Shown piece after piece: positions 25,477 through 33,380 of a stretch of DNA of 64,000 nucleotides (positions are counted from its first letter, which is position 1; each line of letters starts with the position of its first letter). The position numbers and the translations under genes were made by a program. Under the pieces are notes generated by a model. That model was not told where the DNA came from, ran no database searches, and worked only from the letters and a program-made list of their open reading frames with translations. This DNA is from Phycisphaerae bacterium. GTDB taxonomy: Bacteria; Chloroflexota; Anaerolineae; 4572-78; J111. Where the stretch lies: the NCBI GenBank assembly GCA_028285035.1, contig JANQQF010000137.1, positions 1-64,000 of the forward strand, in the 5' to 3' direction.

Positions 25477-25681
25477 ATTTTCCTTCGAATAGGACCTAAC
25501 TATTATTGTACCGACGTGTCCGTTCAAGTCCATTAATAACGGATATTTCCGTCTAAAATATTAAACCGAAAGGTCGGCCATTAATTTTTTTAAGCCAAAA
25601 CTTATCCCCAACAATAATCCGATTAAAATTCAACCCAAATTATAACATATCGCAGCCACACCCAAAATATACTGAACTTAG
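25477..25681. other. 205-base gap upstream of the GrpB gene
   Basis: AT-rich, without a gene. On the minus strand GTTAGGT (25500-25494) matches the integron crossover core GTTRRRY. A matching left arm upstream was searched for by eye and not found, so this may be an attI-like or decayed site, or chance. Confidence 0.35.
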
Positions 25682-26623
25682 CTACACCCCATGTGCCTGC
25701 TGGTACTTCAAATCGGCGTACTCACCGTAAGACATCGGCTCGTACTTGGCAGGGTGGTCGGCATCGACGAAGGGGGTGAGGCAATCGATGATGGCATCAA
25801 TGTTGGGGTTGTGGAAGAAGGGGATGGATTGGCGGCGACTGTTGCGAGTTTGGTCGGTGGGGGGATTGACGACGCGATGGATGGTGGAGAGCCAGCGGTC
25901 GTTGGTCCACCGCATAAGGGCATCACCAATGTTCATCACATAGGCCCCATCAATGGCGGGCACATCGAGCCATTCGCCGTTGCGGTGTTGGGCTTGTAGA
26001 CCACCCGCTGAGGCCTCAGAGCGCAAAATCGTTAGAAATCCATAGTCAGAGTGAGCACCGGCTCGTAGTTGACCGGGAAGGGGGGCTTGTTCCTGTTCCG
26101 GGTAATTGATCACACGAAGGGAGGAGTGGTGGTGGTCAAATTTATCTTCAAAATAATCCTCGGGTAGGCCAATGGCGAGAGCAAAGATACGTCGCATATC
26201 GTGGCACAAATCACTCATCGCTTGGTAATACTCTAGCCAAACTTCGTACAGATTTGCGGGTTCATCGGGCCAGACATCGCCATAAAAGCCAGGGCCATAA
26301 TCGAGTGTCTCTTTGAAATCACCGGGTCGTTTCTCGCCTAAGGTCGCGGCCAAACTTTCGGCCATCAAGGGGAAGTGCATCAACCCACCTAGCACTTCGC
26401 CCGTTTGCTTAACTCGCTGTTTTTTCTCGGCAGGCAAATCAAAGAAGGCGCGGGAAGTATTATACATCCGCTCGCTCAGTTCGGAGGAAACACCGTGTCC
26501 GGTGATGATGAAGAAGCCGATGTCTTCGCACGCTTGACGAATCGTATCAACAACTTGAGGTGCTTTGTCGGGGTCACCGGCTCTGAAGGGGGCAATATCG
26601 ATGATGGGTAATGATTCGGGCAT
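25682..26623 (-). CDS. isopenicillin-N-synthase-like 2OG-Fe(II) oxygenase
   Basis: A 313-residue non-haem iron dioxygenase. The N-terminal DIOX_N region (LPIIDIAPF, GFFIITGHGV) precedes the double-stranded beta-helix. The iron ligands are H191 and D193 (HSDYGFLTIL) and H249 (STIHRVVNP). The 2-oxoglutarate clamp is R264-x-S266 (RRQSIPFF). It hydroxylates or desaturates a small molecule; the substrate is unknown. GGAG lies 7 bases before the ATG. The gene is set off from the next upstream gene by a long hairpin (26641-26690), so it is probably transcribed alone. Confidence 0.93.
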   Translation of the reverse strand: MPESLPIIDIAPFRAGDPDKAPQVVDTIRQACEDIGFFIITGHGVSSELSERMYNTSRAFFDLPAEKKQRVKQTGEVLGGLMHFPLMAESLAATLGEKRPGDFKETLDYGPGFYGDVWPDEPANLYEVWLEYYQAMSDLCHDMRRIFALAIGLPEDYFEDKFDHHHSSLRVINYPEQEQAPLPGQLRAGAHSDYGFLTILRSEASAGGLQAQHRNGEWLDVPAIDGAYVMNIGDALMRWTNDRWLSTIHRVVNPPTDQTRNSRRQSIPFFHNPNIDAIIDCLTPFVDADHPAKYEPMSYGEYADLKYQQAHGV

Positions 26624-26640
26624 TGGTTATCTCCATTGAA

Positions 26641-26690
26641 ATATGTTAATTCGGAGGCCAACATGCACGTTGACCTCCGAATTAACATAT
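26641..26690. repeat. 50-base near-perfect palindrome
   Basis: Arms ATATGTTAATTCGGAGGCCAAC and its partner pair over about 21 bases with one mismatch, around loop ATGCAC. It lies between the unknown gene at 26708 and the 2OG oxygenase gene, both minus strand, starting 18 bases before the oxygenase ATG. It could terminate or attenuate transcription, though there is no T run, or be a palindromic repeat. Confidence 0.75.
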
Positions 26691-26707
26691 GAGTATTTCA
26701 TAAGTTC

Positions 26708-27319
26708 CTAATACTCTCGCACTCCAATCCAGGGTACGGCATCATTAAAGTCCAGATATTTGGTTTTGACCAAATGAATGGATTCTTCGCCAAGCAATCT
26801 TCCAGAAAGGGCGGCTGTATGGAGACGAATGGAGAAGTAGTGGTTGGGCGTGAGATCAACCGCAGTCGGGTGAGGGAGGCGTTCGGGCCAGTCTTCTTTT
26901 GAGGCTAGGTTGGAAAAAAGCACTAGATTTCCCCAGCCAATTTGGGGCCAGTAAGCGTTGTAGTAGACCAGCAAGCCAGGATTATCCCCCATATTGTCAA
27001 TGATTTCATTTTCCAAATCCATAATTGGGGTGTGATCGACATCCAATCGGGCTTGGCCAAAAAAACCGACGGCTGTTACTGAGTGGCTGTCCATCAACAA
27101 AGGCCAATTAGGCAGAACAATCCGGTGCAACGTACCGTCAGTTTCTTTGATTTCATTGTAATTATAGGTTTCTAGGGGAGTCGAGGCTATGACTAGTGGG
27201 ATATGCTGCCGTAGTTGTCGTAACATCCGATTCATGATGCTCAGATCATGTTGACTATGTTCTCTGGCAGCAAAAGGCCGATTGGGGATCATTTCATTCG
27301 CGCTAAATCGCTGAGTCAC
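26708..27319 (-). CDS. unknown protein at the end of the kinase operon
   Basis: A 203-residue soluble protein without recognised domain, signal or membrane segment. It has many aromatic residues and strand-like stretches (LLVYYNAYWPQIGWGNLVLFSN, NHYFSIRLHTAALSG) and ends WIGVREY. The start is GTG at 27319 with AGGT 6 bases upstream, 8 bases after the histidine kinase stop, so it is the third gene of that operon. Position suggests an output or accessory role for the kinase; there is no sequence evidence for this. Confidence 0.7.
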   Translation of the reverse strand: MTQRFSANEMIPNRPFAAREHSQHDLSIMNRMLRQLRQHIPLVIASTPLETYNYNEIKETDGTLHRIVLPNWPLLMDSHSVTAVGFFGQARLDVDHTPIMDLENEIIDNMGDNPGLLVYYNAYWPQIGWGNLVLFSNLASKEDWPERLPHPTAVDLTPNHYFSIRLHTAALSGRLLGEESIHLVKTKYLDFNDAVPWIGVREY

Positions 27320-27327
27320 AGGGCTAC

Positions 27328-28497
27328 CTACGCTGACTCGGTTGATAAAATCGGCAAAAGCACCGTAAAGGTGCTGCCTTGATCAACTTTACTCTCAAAC
27401 CAAATACGGCCATTGTGAGCTTCAATGATGGCTTTACTCAAATAGAGTCCTAGCCCAGCTCCGCTCACTTCAAATGTACCTTCATTATGGATGGCACGGA
27501 AAAACCGGGTAAAAATAAAGGGTTGGTCTCGCTTGGAGATACCCACGCCGGTATCTGAAACATTAATTTCAACGACATCCATATCGGGCTGGGCTTTTAG
27601 AATGACCTGGATCGTGCCCCCAGGTAAAGTGTAGTTGTATGCATTTTTGAGCAGATTGTAAATCACCCGTGTTAATCGCTGTTCATCCCCCTCAATCAAA
27701 ACCTTGCGATCTGGTAATTGTAAATCATAAATTAACTCCCGATCAAACATACTATCTACCCAGCGATTCGCCTCTTCCCGAACAATCTCAACAATATTAA
27801 TCTCCGATTGCTCAACGCCCAAAGCCCCAGCATTGATCTGGGTCATATCAAGCATTTGCTCAATCTGGTTGAGCAAATCAGTCACATTCTCGTCAACTTG
27901 ATCCAGGCTAGTTAAGAATAATGAACGATAGGTCTTATTAACGGCGGTTTCATTCATTCGCAATAAGTCATTGACGCTTTTAATCACAGCCAACGGTGTA
28001 CGAAGTTCGTGTGAGATCGTGGTAATAAAATCATCTTTGAGCTTTTTTGCTTCCATCTCTGAGGTAATATCGCGCAGGACAAAAACATTACCATTTTGAG
28101 CCCCATTATCATCGCCAATTGGAGCCGAACGGGTACTTAACACCCGCCCGCCAATTTCAATGTGTTGAGGTTCATAATGTCTCAGCCCCCCCAAATAATT
28201 GAGCAGCGAGGCTGTTCTCGCCGCAATTTGATTTTCAAGATCTTCGGTATCTTTTTTAGTTGGCGTTTCACGACTCACCATATCGATAATCATTCGAGAG
28301 CTGGGATTCATTGTCTCAATTTCACCCAAAGCATCCTGCACAATGACGCCATCTGCGATACTGTTCAAAATCGCATTCAAACGATAAGTTTCTGCCCGGT
28401 GGGCTTTGGCCAAACGCCGATTATATTCTGAGGCAACGAGGACAACGACAACAACAAAGGTGAGGACGGCAATAATCAGAATGATGGCAAAAGTCAT
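27328..28497 (-). CDS. membrane sensor histidine kinase
   Basis: A 389-residue kinase. Residues 1-23 form one membrane segment with almost no external part, so it senses inside the membrane or in the cytoplasm. A PAS domain follows (about 38-150: NAILNSIADGVIVQDALGEIETMN, VFVLRDIT). HisKA has H163 in ISHELRTPLA. HATPase_c covers ~265-385 with N-box NLLKNAYNY, G1 DTGVGISKRD, F-box FTRFFRA and G2 GAGLGLYLSKAI. The ATG overlaps the stop of the cyclophilin-like gene by four bases. No response regulator is encoded anywhere in the window, so its partner is elsewhere. Confidence 0.93.
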   Translation of the reverse strand: MTFAIILIIAVLTFVVVVVLVASEYNRRLAKAHRAETYRLNAILNSIADGVIVQDALGEIETMNPSSRMIIDMVSRETPTKKDTEDLENQIAARTASLLNYLGGLRHYEPQHIEIGGRVLSTRSAPIGDDNGAQNGNVFVLRDITSEMEAKKLKDDFITTISHELRTPLAVIKSVNDLLRMNETAVNKTYRSLFLTSLDQVDENVTDLLNQIEQMLDMTQINAGALGVEQSEINIVEIVREEANRWVDSMFDRELIYDLQLPDRKVLIEGDEQRLTRVIYNLLKNAYNYTLPGGTIQVILKAQPDMDVVEINVSDTGVGISKRDQPFIFTRFFRAIHNEGTFEVSGAGLGLYLSKAIIEAHNGRIWFESKVDQGSTFTVLLPILSTESA

Positions 28498-28871
28498 TCA
28501 ACCCTCCGTTCAACACGAACCAAGGCTCCATTGAGAACGACCTTAAGTTGGGTGGCATCATCAAGCACTCGCCCTAAAATATTAACCGGGCTATAGGCAC
28601 GGGGTTTATCATCAACGCTCACTGGGGTGGGGCCAAAGAAAATACAAAACGCATTGCCAACTGGCCAAAAGGCTAATTCACCAATCTCTACCTCAGCTCG
28701 GGCATCAGCCTCCTCGGAGGCGGAAATGGGGATGTCAAAATAAATCTCATCCCCCCACACATTCGCCCGTCCTTCTAAGGGCAGGGCCTCCCAAACCTTC
28801 AGGGCAGTTGGCCTGTCATTTAGTTCAGCTTTGAGAGAAAGTGTGTCAACAGTAATGATTATGGCTGGCAT
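28494..28871 (-). CDS. cyclophilin-like (TM1367-type) protein
   Basis: A 125-residue protein of the cyclophilin-like fold family typified by Thermotoga TM1367. It has an N-terminal IIITVDTLSLKAELNDRPTA, a central WGDEIYFDIPI strand pair, the loop LAFWPVGNAFCIFFGPTP, and the C-terminal VNILGRVLDD. The family lacks proven isomerase activity. The ATG at 28871 has GGAG 5 bases upstream; the longer frame adds 30 unlike residues. It is the first gene of the operon with the histidine kinase (ATGA overlap) and the 203-residue unknown protein. It may bind a small ligand for signalling; this is a guess. Confidence 0.8.
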   Translation of the reverse strand: MPAIIITVDTLSLKAELNDRPTALKVWEALPLEGRANVWGDEIYFDIPISASEEADARAEVEIGELAFWPVGNAFCIFFGPTPVSVDDKPRAYSPVNILGRVLDDATQLKVVLNGALVRVERRVE

Positions 28872-29026
28872 TGCATCTCCAGAGATGACCTCAGGTTTGT
28901 TGCATAACTTGGGGAAATAGCGTGATAAACACCTTTTATCAAGAGACGCTGTATTTGTCAACTCGCTGAATTACGATCATGTTATTTCTCAATTTTTTTA
29001 AGAAAAGTAGGGTTACGTATTCAGAT

Positions 29027-31033
29027 TTATTCGCCATCAGGCTCCAAAAAGAGTGATCCCCACGTCGTTGGATCATTCCACAGACGGTTTGCTGCGGTTG
29101 AAATGATACACTCTTGCGCATCGGTATCAGGCGTGTCGTTGTCGTTTATGTTGGCGGCCAGACCAAATTGATCGCCTATTTCCGCAGTTATCCCAAAGCT
29201 ACGCCACGGGAGAGCGGCCTCCAAAACGTAGTTGGCTTCGTCAAACTGAACGGCCACTGATGCTTCTTCAAAGGGCCGGACAGACAAGGAGCCAAGTTGC
29301 CATAAAACAATGATCGGTTCATCGGGATCGGGATAAAAATCAACCTGCCAATCATCAGCACTCCGTCTCGCGTCAGCAAAATCGCCCAGCAAATTCATAT
29401 CTAAGGAAAGCTGAGGTGAATCCCCCAGGAAATAGTTTTGATCATCACCACTGTACGGCACAAAGCCATCATCAATCACGTCGAAAGCGACATACAAAAA
29501 TTCCTCATCATAAGCAAACCGCACCTGTCCACTCAAATCTTCACTCCCGGCGGCGTTTGGGAAGCGAGCATTGCAACTATCATCAAAGATAACTGAGTCA
29601 ATCTCGATCCAACCAGGGGCATCTGGCCGATTTAAGCCGTTCCAATCATCAAGCGCGCCATCAATTTCCACTGGAACCGCAGAGCCGATGACTGAAATCG
29701 CAGCAAGTTGTCCTTCATTGATGTCACGGGCGGGGCTATTTTGCACAATCTCACTTTCCACAGTATCGGTTAGCGGTACAGTATCGACAACTAATCCCGT
29801 TTCTTCGACTTCCTCAACCTCGTCATCGGCCAAGACATCCACAACAACCCCGCTATCAGCCCCTTGAGCAATTACAGCCCGAGGCGGGGGTGGTGTACCA
29901 TCTGAAGATGGCGGGGTGAGGCTAAATCCAGACAGGCAAGCATCAACCATTGCCAATTTAGCGGTTTTATAACTCTGGGGAGAACGCACACTCAAGGTTT
30001 GCGCTTCACCATCCCCCGTTTCAAACAATTGACGAGCAATCTCATTTTGCGCCGGTCCCAACGTCCATAAAGCCCCGTTCCCAGGCAAATTACGATTGAT
30101 GATGCTGACATCAAAAGCCTTGGTTTGGGCATATACCGCATTAAAATCGAAATGAATAATCCCAGCCAAAACAGCCAACTCCTGCACCCCATCCCTATTG
30201 CAATCTTCCAAGGTATACGTCGGGCTACCAAATAGACCTCTTGGCTCCAGAGTCATACGCACGACCCCTTGCTCACTACTGCCAAGGTCAAAGGGCTGCC
30301 CCGCATTAGGCAAAACCGTTACATTTTCTATTTGACCCACAATGTCTGCTGATGGTAGTAACAAATCACTTAAAGATGAGGTCGGCTCTCCAGCGACAAC
30401 GTCATCCACCCATTCATCAATAGTATCAGCCTGAATTAGAACTGTCGCACTCGGCGACTGGCCTGGCGCAAGCCACCGAGCTGTTTCGCTGGGCACTGTT
30501 TGCTTATCTCCTGAGGCGGTAACCTCCAGCACATCGGAGGCTTGCCCCCGATTAAGGACCCAATCAATAGAACTAATCTCAAGGGCCACAACAAATTCAG
30601 CACCGATACTACTGATAGAAGCTGTATCCGTTTCAATCATCAAGCGATGATCGGCAGACCGTTCCGTATTAAAATTTGCGGTGAGAATACCACTCATCTG
30701 GCGCAGAGTGATGTTGGTTAGCTGTCCTTCTTCAACAAAATTCTCCACAAAAACATCACCCGCTTGTAACACCTGGGCGGTGAGCAAATCATCTCGGCGC
30801 AAGGTGGCTTGCCCCTGTTCATTGACAATGATCTGATCACCAATATTGAGCCAAGTACGCTCATCCAAGGGCAGGAGCAATCGCTGGCCATTTTGAACAA
30901 TGGTGACCGCGCCCTGATTAGCCTCAACTTCAATCACGCCAGGGGAGCTGGGGAGAGGCGTCAAACCATCATCCAAAGCACAAGCCACCAGAAAAAATGA
31001 CAATAATGCAACAACAATGATGTTCTTTATCAT
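29027..31033 (-). CDS. lipoprotein with FecR-like and CBM9-like domains
   Basis: A 668-residue outer-surface lipoprotein. The signal peptide ends in lipobox LVAC, with cysteine about residue 19. A FecR-like domain follows (about 35-190: GAVTIVQNGQRLLLPLDERTWLNIGDQI). The middle has no clear match and contains an acidic low-complexity stretch (about 400-440). The C-terminal ~200 residues look like a family-9-type carbohydrate-binding domain: IDGALDDWNG, FAYDEEFLYVAFDVIDD, GDSPQLSLD, ALPWRSFGI, AANINDND. The ATG at 31033 has AGGA 9 bases upstream. FecR domains usually relay signals to ECF sigma factors, but here the domain is extracellular and no sigma gene is adjacent. It may sense or bind glycans at the surface. 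Confidence 0.8.
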   Translation of the reverse strand: MIKNIIVVALLSFFLVACALDDGLTPLPSSPGVIEVEANQGAVTIVQNGQRLLLPLDERTWLNIGDQIIVNEQGQATLRRDDLLTAQVLQAGDVFVENFVEEGQLTNITLRQMSGILTANFNTERSADHRLMIETDTASISSIGAEFVVALEISSIDWVLNRGQASDVLEVTASGDKQTVPSETARWLAPGQSPSATVLIQADTIDEWVDDVVAGEPTSSLSDLLLPSADIVGQIENVTVLPNAGQPFDLGSSEQGVVRMTLEPRGLFGSPTYTLEDCNRDGVQELAVLAGIIHFDFNAVYAQTKAFDVSIINRNLPGNGALWTLGPAQNEIARQLFETGDGEAQTLSVRSPQSYKTAKLAMVDACLSGFSLTPPSSDGTPPPPRAVIAQGADSGVVVDVLADDEVEEVEETGLVVDTVPLTDTVESEIVQNSPARDINEGQLAAISVIGSAVPVEIDGALDDWNGLNRPDAPGWIEIDSVIFDDSCNARFPNAAGSEDLSGQVRFAYDEEFLYVAFDVIDDGFVPYSGDDQNYFLGDSPQLSLDMNLLGDFADARRSADDWQVDFYPDPDEPIIVLWQLGSLSVRPFEEASVAVQFDEANYVLEAALPWRSFGITAEIGDQFGLAANINDNDTPDTDAQECIISTAANRLWNDPTTWGSLFLEPDGE

Positions 31034-31105
31034 AATAACCATTCCTAAGAAGCAGAGAATTGTGAAGAATATTTATGATTATACAACAGGTATTAGGAAA
31101 AACAG

Positions 31106-31720
31106 ATGAGTTACCGTTATAATCGAGCGATGGAAACAATTCGCACATTTATCGCGATCAATTTAACCGAAGAAACTCGAACGGCGGTAACAAAGATGCA
31201 AAGTCAGCTAAAGTCGAAGACACCGCCATACAGTGTTCGATGGATTGCCCCCCAAACTATGCATCTCACCTTACATTTCCTTGGGGATACAGACACCACC
31301 AAAATTGATGACATCGCTGCCGTCTTAAAAGAATGTGCTTCAGGCTACCAATCCTTCCCACTGACCATCGCCGGACTAGGGTGTTTCCCCAATCTACGTC
31401 GGCCTCGCGTGATTTGGCTCGGACTCGACCACAACGCCACCCCCTTAAAACAGTTACACTCCACACTTGGTGAAATGCTGAATCAGACTATTGGCTTTGA
31501 ACCAGAAAACCGACCATACTCACCCCATCTCACAATTGGTCGGGTCAAAAAGGGAATTCCTGAGCGTCATTTACGCCAGCTGGCAGCGATGTTGACAGAG
31601 CAACAGGCACGGATCAAAATTTTAAGTGTCTTGCCCATAAAATCAATTCACTTGATGCAAAGCGAGCTAAAACCCACTGGCCCGATTTACACCTCGCTGG
31701 CAGAAGTCACAATTGAATAA
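31106..31720 (+). CDS. thpR: RNA 2',3'-cyclic phosphodiesterase
   Basis: A 204-residue 2H phosphoesterase of the LigT/ThpR type that opens 2',3'-cyclic phosphates on RNA ends. The two HxTx motifs are H53-L-T-L (TMHLTLHFLG) and H141-L-T-I (YSPHLTIGR), placed symmetrically in the two lobes. TFIAINL near the start and SELKPTGPIYTSLAEV at the end are typical. The ATG at 31106 has AGGA 7 bases upstream; an ATG eight codons later is possible. It is divergent from the FecR/CBM9 lipoprotein gene, 72 bases away. Confidence 0.93.
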   Translation: MSYRYNRAMETIRTFIAINLTEETRTAVTKMQSQLKSKTPPYSVRWIAPQTMHLTLHFLGDTDTTKIDDIAAVLKECASGYQSFPLTIAGLGCFPNLRRPRVIWLGLDHNATPLKQLHSTLGEMLNQTIGFEPENRPYSPHLTIGRVKKGIPERHLRQLAAMLTEQQARIKILSVLPIKSIHLMQSELKPTGPIYTSLAEVTIE

Positions 31721-31868
31721 TACCTCAAAGCCCAGCTTGGCAAAATCGTTCTGATAATTGTGAATGCTGTCAATTGAGTCAAGCTAAAGCCACGATCTAT
31801 TTTTGCACCCACTGAAAGGTATGCTACCATAATAAAAATCTATCTTTAGTGAAGTATGGAGGCAAACT

Positions 31869-32213
31869 CTGAGTCCAAATGAATTAGCCCATGCCGCGAT
31901 CGATATTATCGCAGGCAAAAAGGCTGGCAACATTCTAATGTTAGATATGCGTGATGTCACCCTGCTAGCCGATTATTATGTTTTATGTGACAGTACCTCA
32001 ACTCGCCAAATTAATGCAATCAGTGATGAACTTGTTCAAGAATTAAAAAGAGCTGGCACAAAAATACCGATCACTGAAGGTACACCAGAGTCTGGTTGGG
32101 TCCTCGTCGATTTAGGCGATGTCATCGTCCACATTTTCTCACCCGAACAGCGTGTCTATTACGATCTCGAAACCTTATGGGATGATGCTCCCATCGTCAT
32201 GCGAATGATCTAA
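31869..32213 (+). CDS. rsfS: ribosome silencing factor, probable CTG start
   Basis: A 114-residue RsfS (DUF143) protein that binds ribosomal protein uL14 and blocks subunit joining when nutrients are short. Family landmarks are ILMLDMRDVTLLADYYVLCDSTSTRQINAI, GWVLVDLGDVIVHIFSPEQRVYYDLETLW. The first ATG in frame (31938) would remove the conserved N-terminal helix (LAHAAIDIIAGKKAGN). In frame, GGAGG at 31858-31862 stands six bases before CTG at 31869, and no ATG, GTG or TTG is available at that distance. A CTG start is therefore the best reading. Its C-terminus lies in the first unit of an 18-bp tandem repeat. Confidence 0.88.
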   Translation: MSPNELAHAAIDIIAGKKAGNILMLDMRDVTLLADYYVLCDSTSTRQINAISDELVQELKRAGTKIPITEGTPESGWVLVDLGDVIVHIFSPEQRVYYDLETLWDDAPIVMRMI

Positions 32214-32291
32214 TTCGCCCGAATGATCTAATTCGCCCGAATGATTTAACTCAACCAAATAATTTAACTGGCCTGAATCAAGTGAATTGCC
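32202..32291. repeat. 18-bp tandem repeat, five decaying units
   Basis: Unit CGAATGATCTAATTCGCC occurs perfectly at 32202-32219 and 32220-32237, then with increasing changes at 32238-32255, 32256-32273 and 32274-32291. It spans the last codons of rsfS and, from the other strand, the last codons of modC. The gradient from perfect to diverged suggests expansion from the rsfS end. Confidence 0.85.
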
Positions 32292-33361
32292 TCACGCTTA
32301 AGCGAAATTGACCACGCCTGATCAACTTGTGGATTAAGCGTTTCGAAAACATGAAGCGGTAAGATCACTGTCAAATCGAAGGGCTGACGGGGGTGCAAGC
32401 GCGCTCCCTCCAACAGTAGCTGCAAGCTAAATCCTAAACCATCGGTCATAATCGACACAATTTTGCCTCGAGCGACATTGGCACGCTCGGGGTTTTGATT
32501 TTTAGGCCGCAACATCAGCACTTGTTCTGGGCGAATGCAGCAGGTCACTGTCTGACCTACCGTATAGGGGTACAACGGCGTATCCAGCATCAGTGAACCA
32601 ACCGCCACCTGCAATTTTTCATTGTCTACCGCGACCACCTCTCCTGAAAAACAGTTTGTATTACCTGTCAGATAGGCCACTCCTACGTGGGCTGGGCGGC
32701 GCATAACCTCGGTGGGCTGCCCCATTTGCAACAATTTTCCCTGTTGATAGATAGCCACGCGATCAGCCAAAATGTTCGCCTCTGCCAAATCGTGGGTCAC
32801 TAATAAAGTTGGCACTTTTAATTGAGTTTGCCAGGCTTTCAAATCCAACCTAAGTTGCGCTCGGGTAGGGCCATCCAACGCAGAAAATGGCTCGTCCAGC
32901 AACAAAATCGACGGGTTTGTCGCCAGTGCCCGGGCCAAAGCAACCCGTTGTTTTTGTCCTCCTGACAGTTCGGCGGGAGATCGATTACCAAAGCCGGTCA
33001 GTTGAATCAAATCCAACATGTCGCCAACAACCCGTTTTATTTCTAATTTTGGTCGCCTTCGTAACCCGTATCCAATATTTTGTCCTACTGTCAGGTGAGG
33101 AAATAGGGTGTAATCCTGCATAACATAGCCGACATGACGTCGTTGGGGCGGTAAATCAATTTTTTGCTTGTGATCAAAAACAACCTGTCCATTTAATGAG
33201 ATGCGTCCCTGTTCTGGCCGAAATAACCCGGCAATCGCTTGCAAGGTCAGGCTCTTCCCCGCGCCCGATGCCCCAAACAAGGCGACTAATTCTTGTTCAA
33301 TCTCAAATGAGAGATCAAGCGTAAATTTTTCTAAGCAATGATAAATGTCTAGGGTTAGCAT
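32264..33361 (-). CDS. modC: molybdate ABC transporter ATP-binding protein
   Basis: A 365-residue ATPase driving molybdate import at the inner face of the membrane. Walker A is GASGAGKS (30-37), the signature LSGGQKQRVALARAL, Walker B ILLLDEPFSALD, and the H-loop VTHDLAEA. The C-terminal ~110 residues hold a TOBE-type ligand domain (RANVARGKIVSIMTDGLGFSLQLLL). It is the last gene of modABC, starting 19 bases after modB. Its final codons lie in the 18-bp repeat. Sulfate or thiosulfate specificity is less likely given the ModA-type binding protein. Confidence 0.93.
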   Translation of the reverse strand: MLTLDIYHCLEKFTLDLSFEIEQELVALFGASGAGKSLTLQAIAGLFRPEQGRISLNGQVVFDHKQKIDLPPQRRHVGYVMQDYTLFPHLTVGQNIGYGLRRRPKLEIKRVVGDMLDLIQLTGFGNRSPAELSGGQKQRVALARALATNPSILLLDEPFSALDGPTRAQLRLDLKAWQTQLKVPTLLVTHDLAEANILADRVAIYQQGKLLQMGQPTEVMRRPAHVGVAYLTGNTNCFSGEVVAVDNEKLQVAVGSLMLDTPLYPYTVGQTVTCCIRPEQVLMLRPKNQNPERANVARGKIVSIMTDGLGFSLQLLLEGARLHPRQPFDLTVILPLHVFETLNPQVDQAWSISLKREAIHLIQAS

Positions 33362-33380
33362 TCGATAATCTACACCAACG

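Noticed and set aside
25494..25500. GTTAGGT upstream of the GrpB gene as a third complete attC site
   Set aside because: The core fits, but no complementary left arm was found upstream; a seven-base match can be chance.
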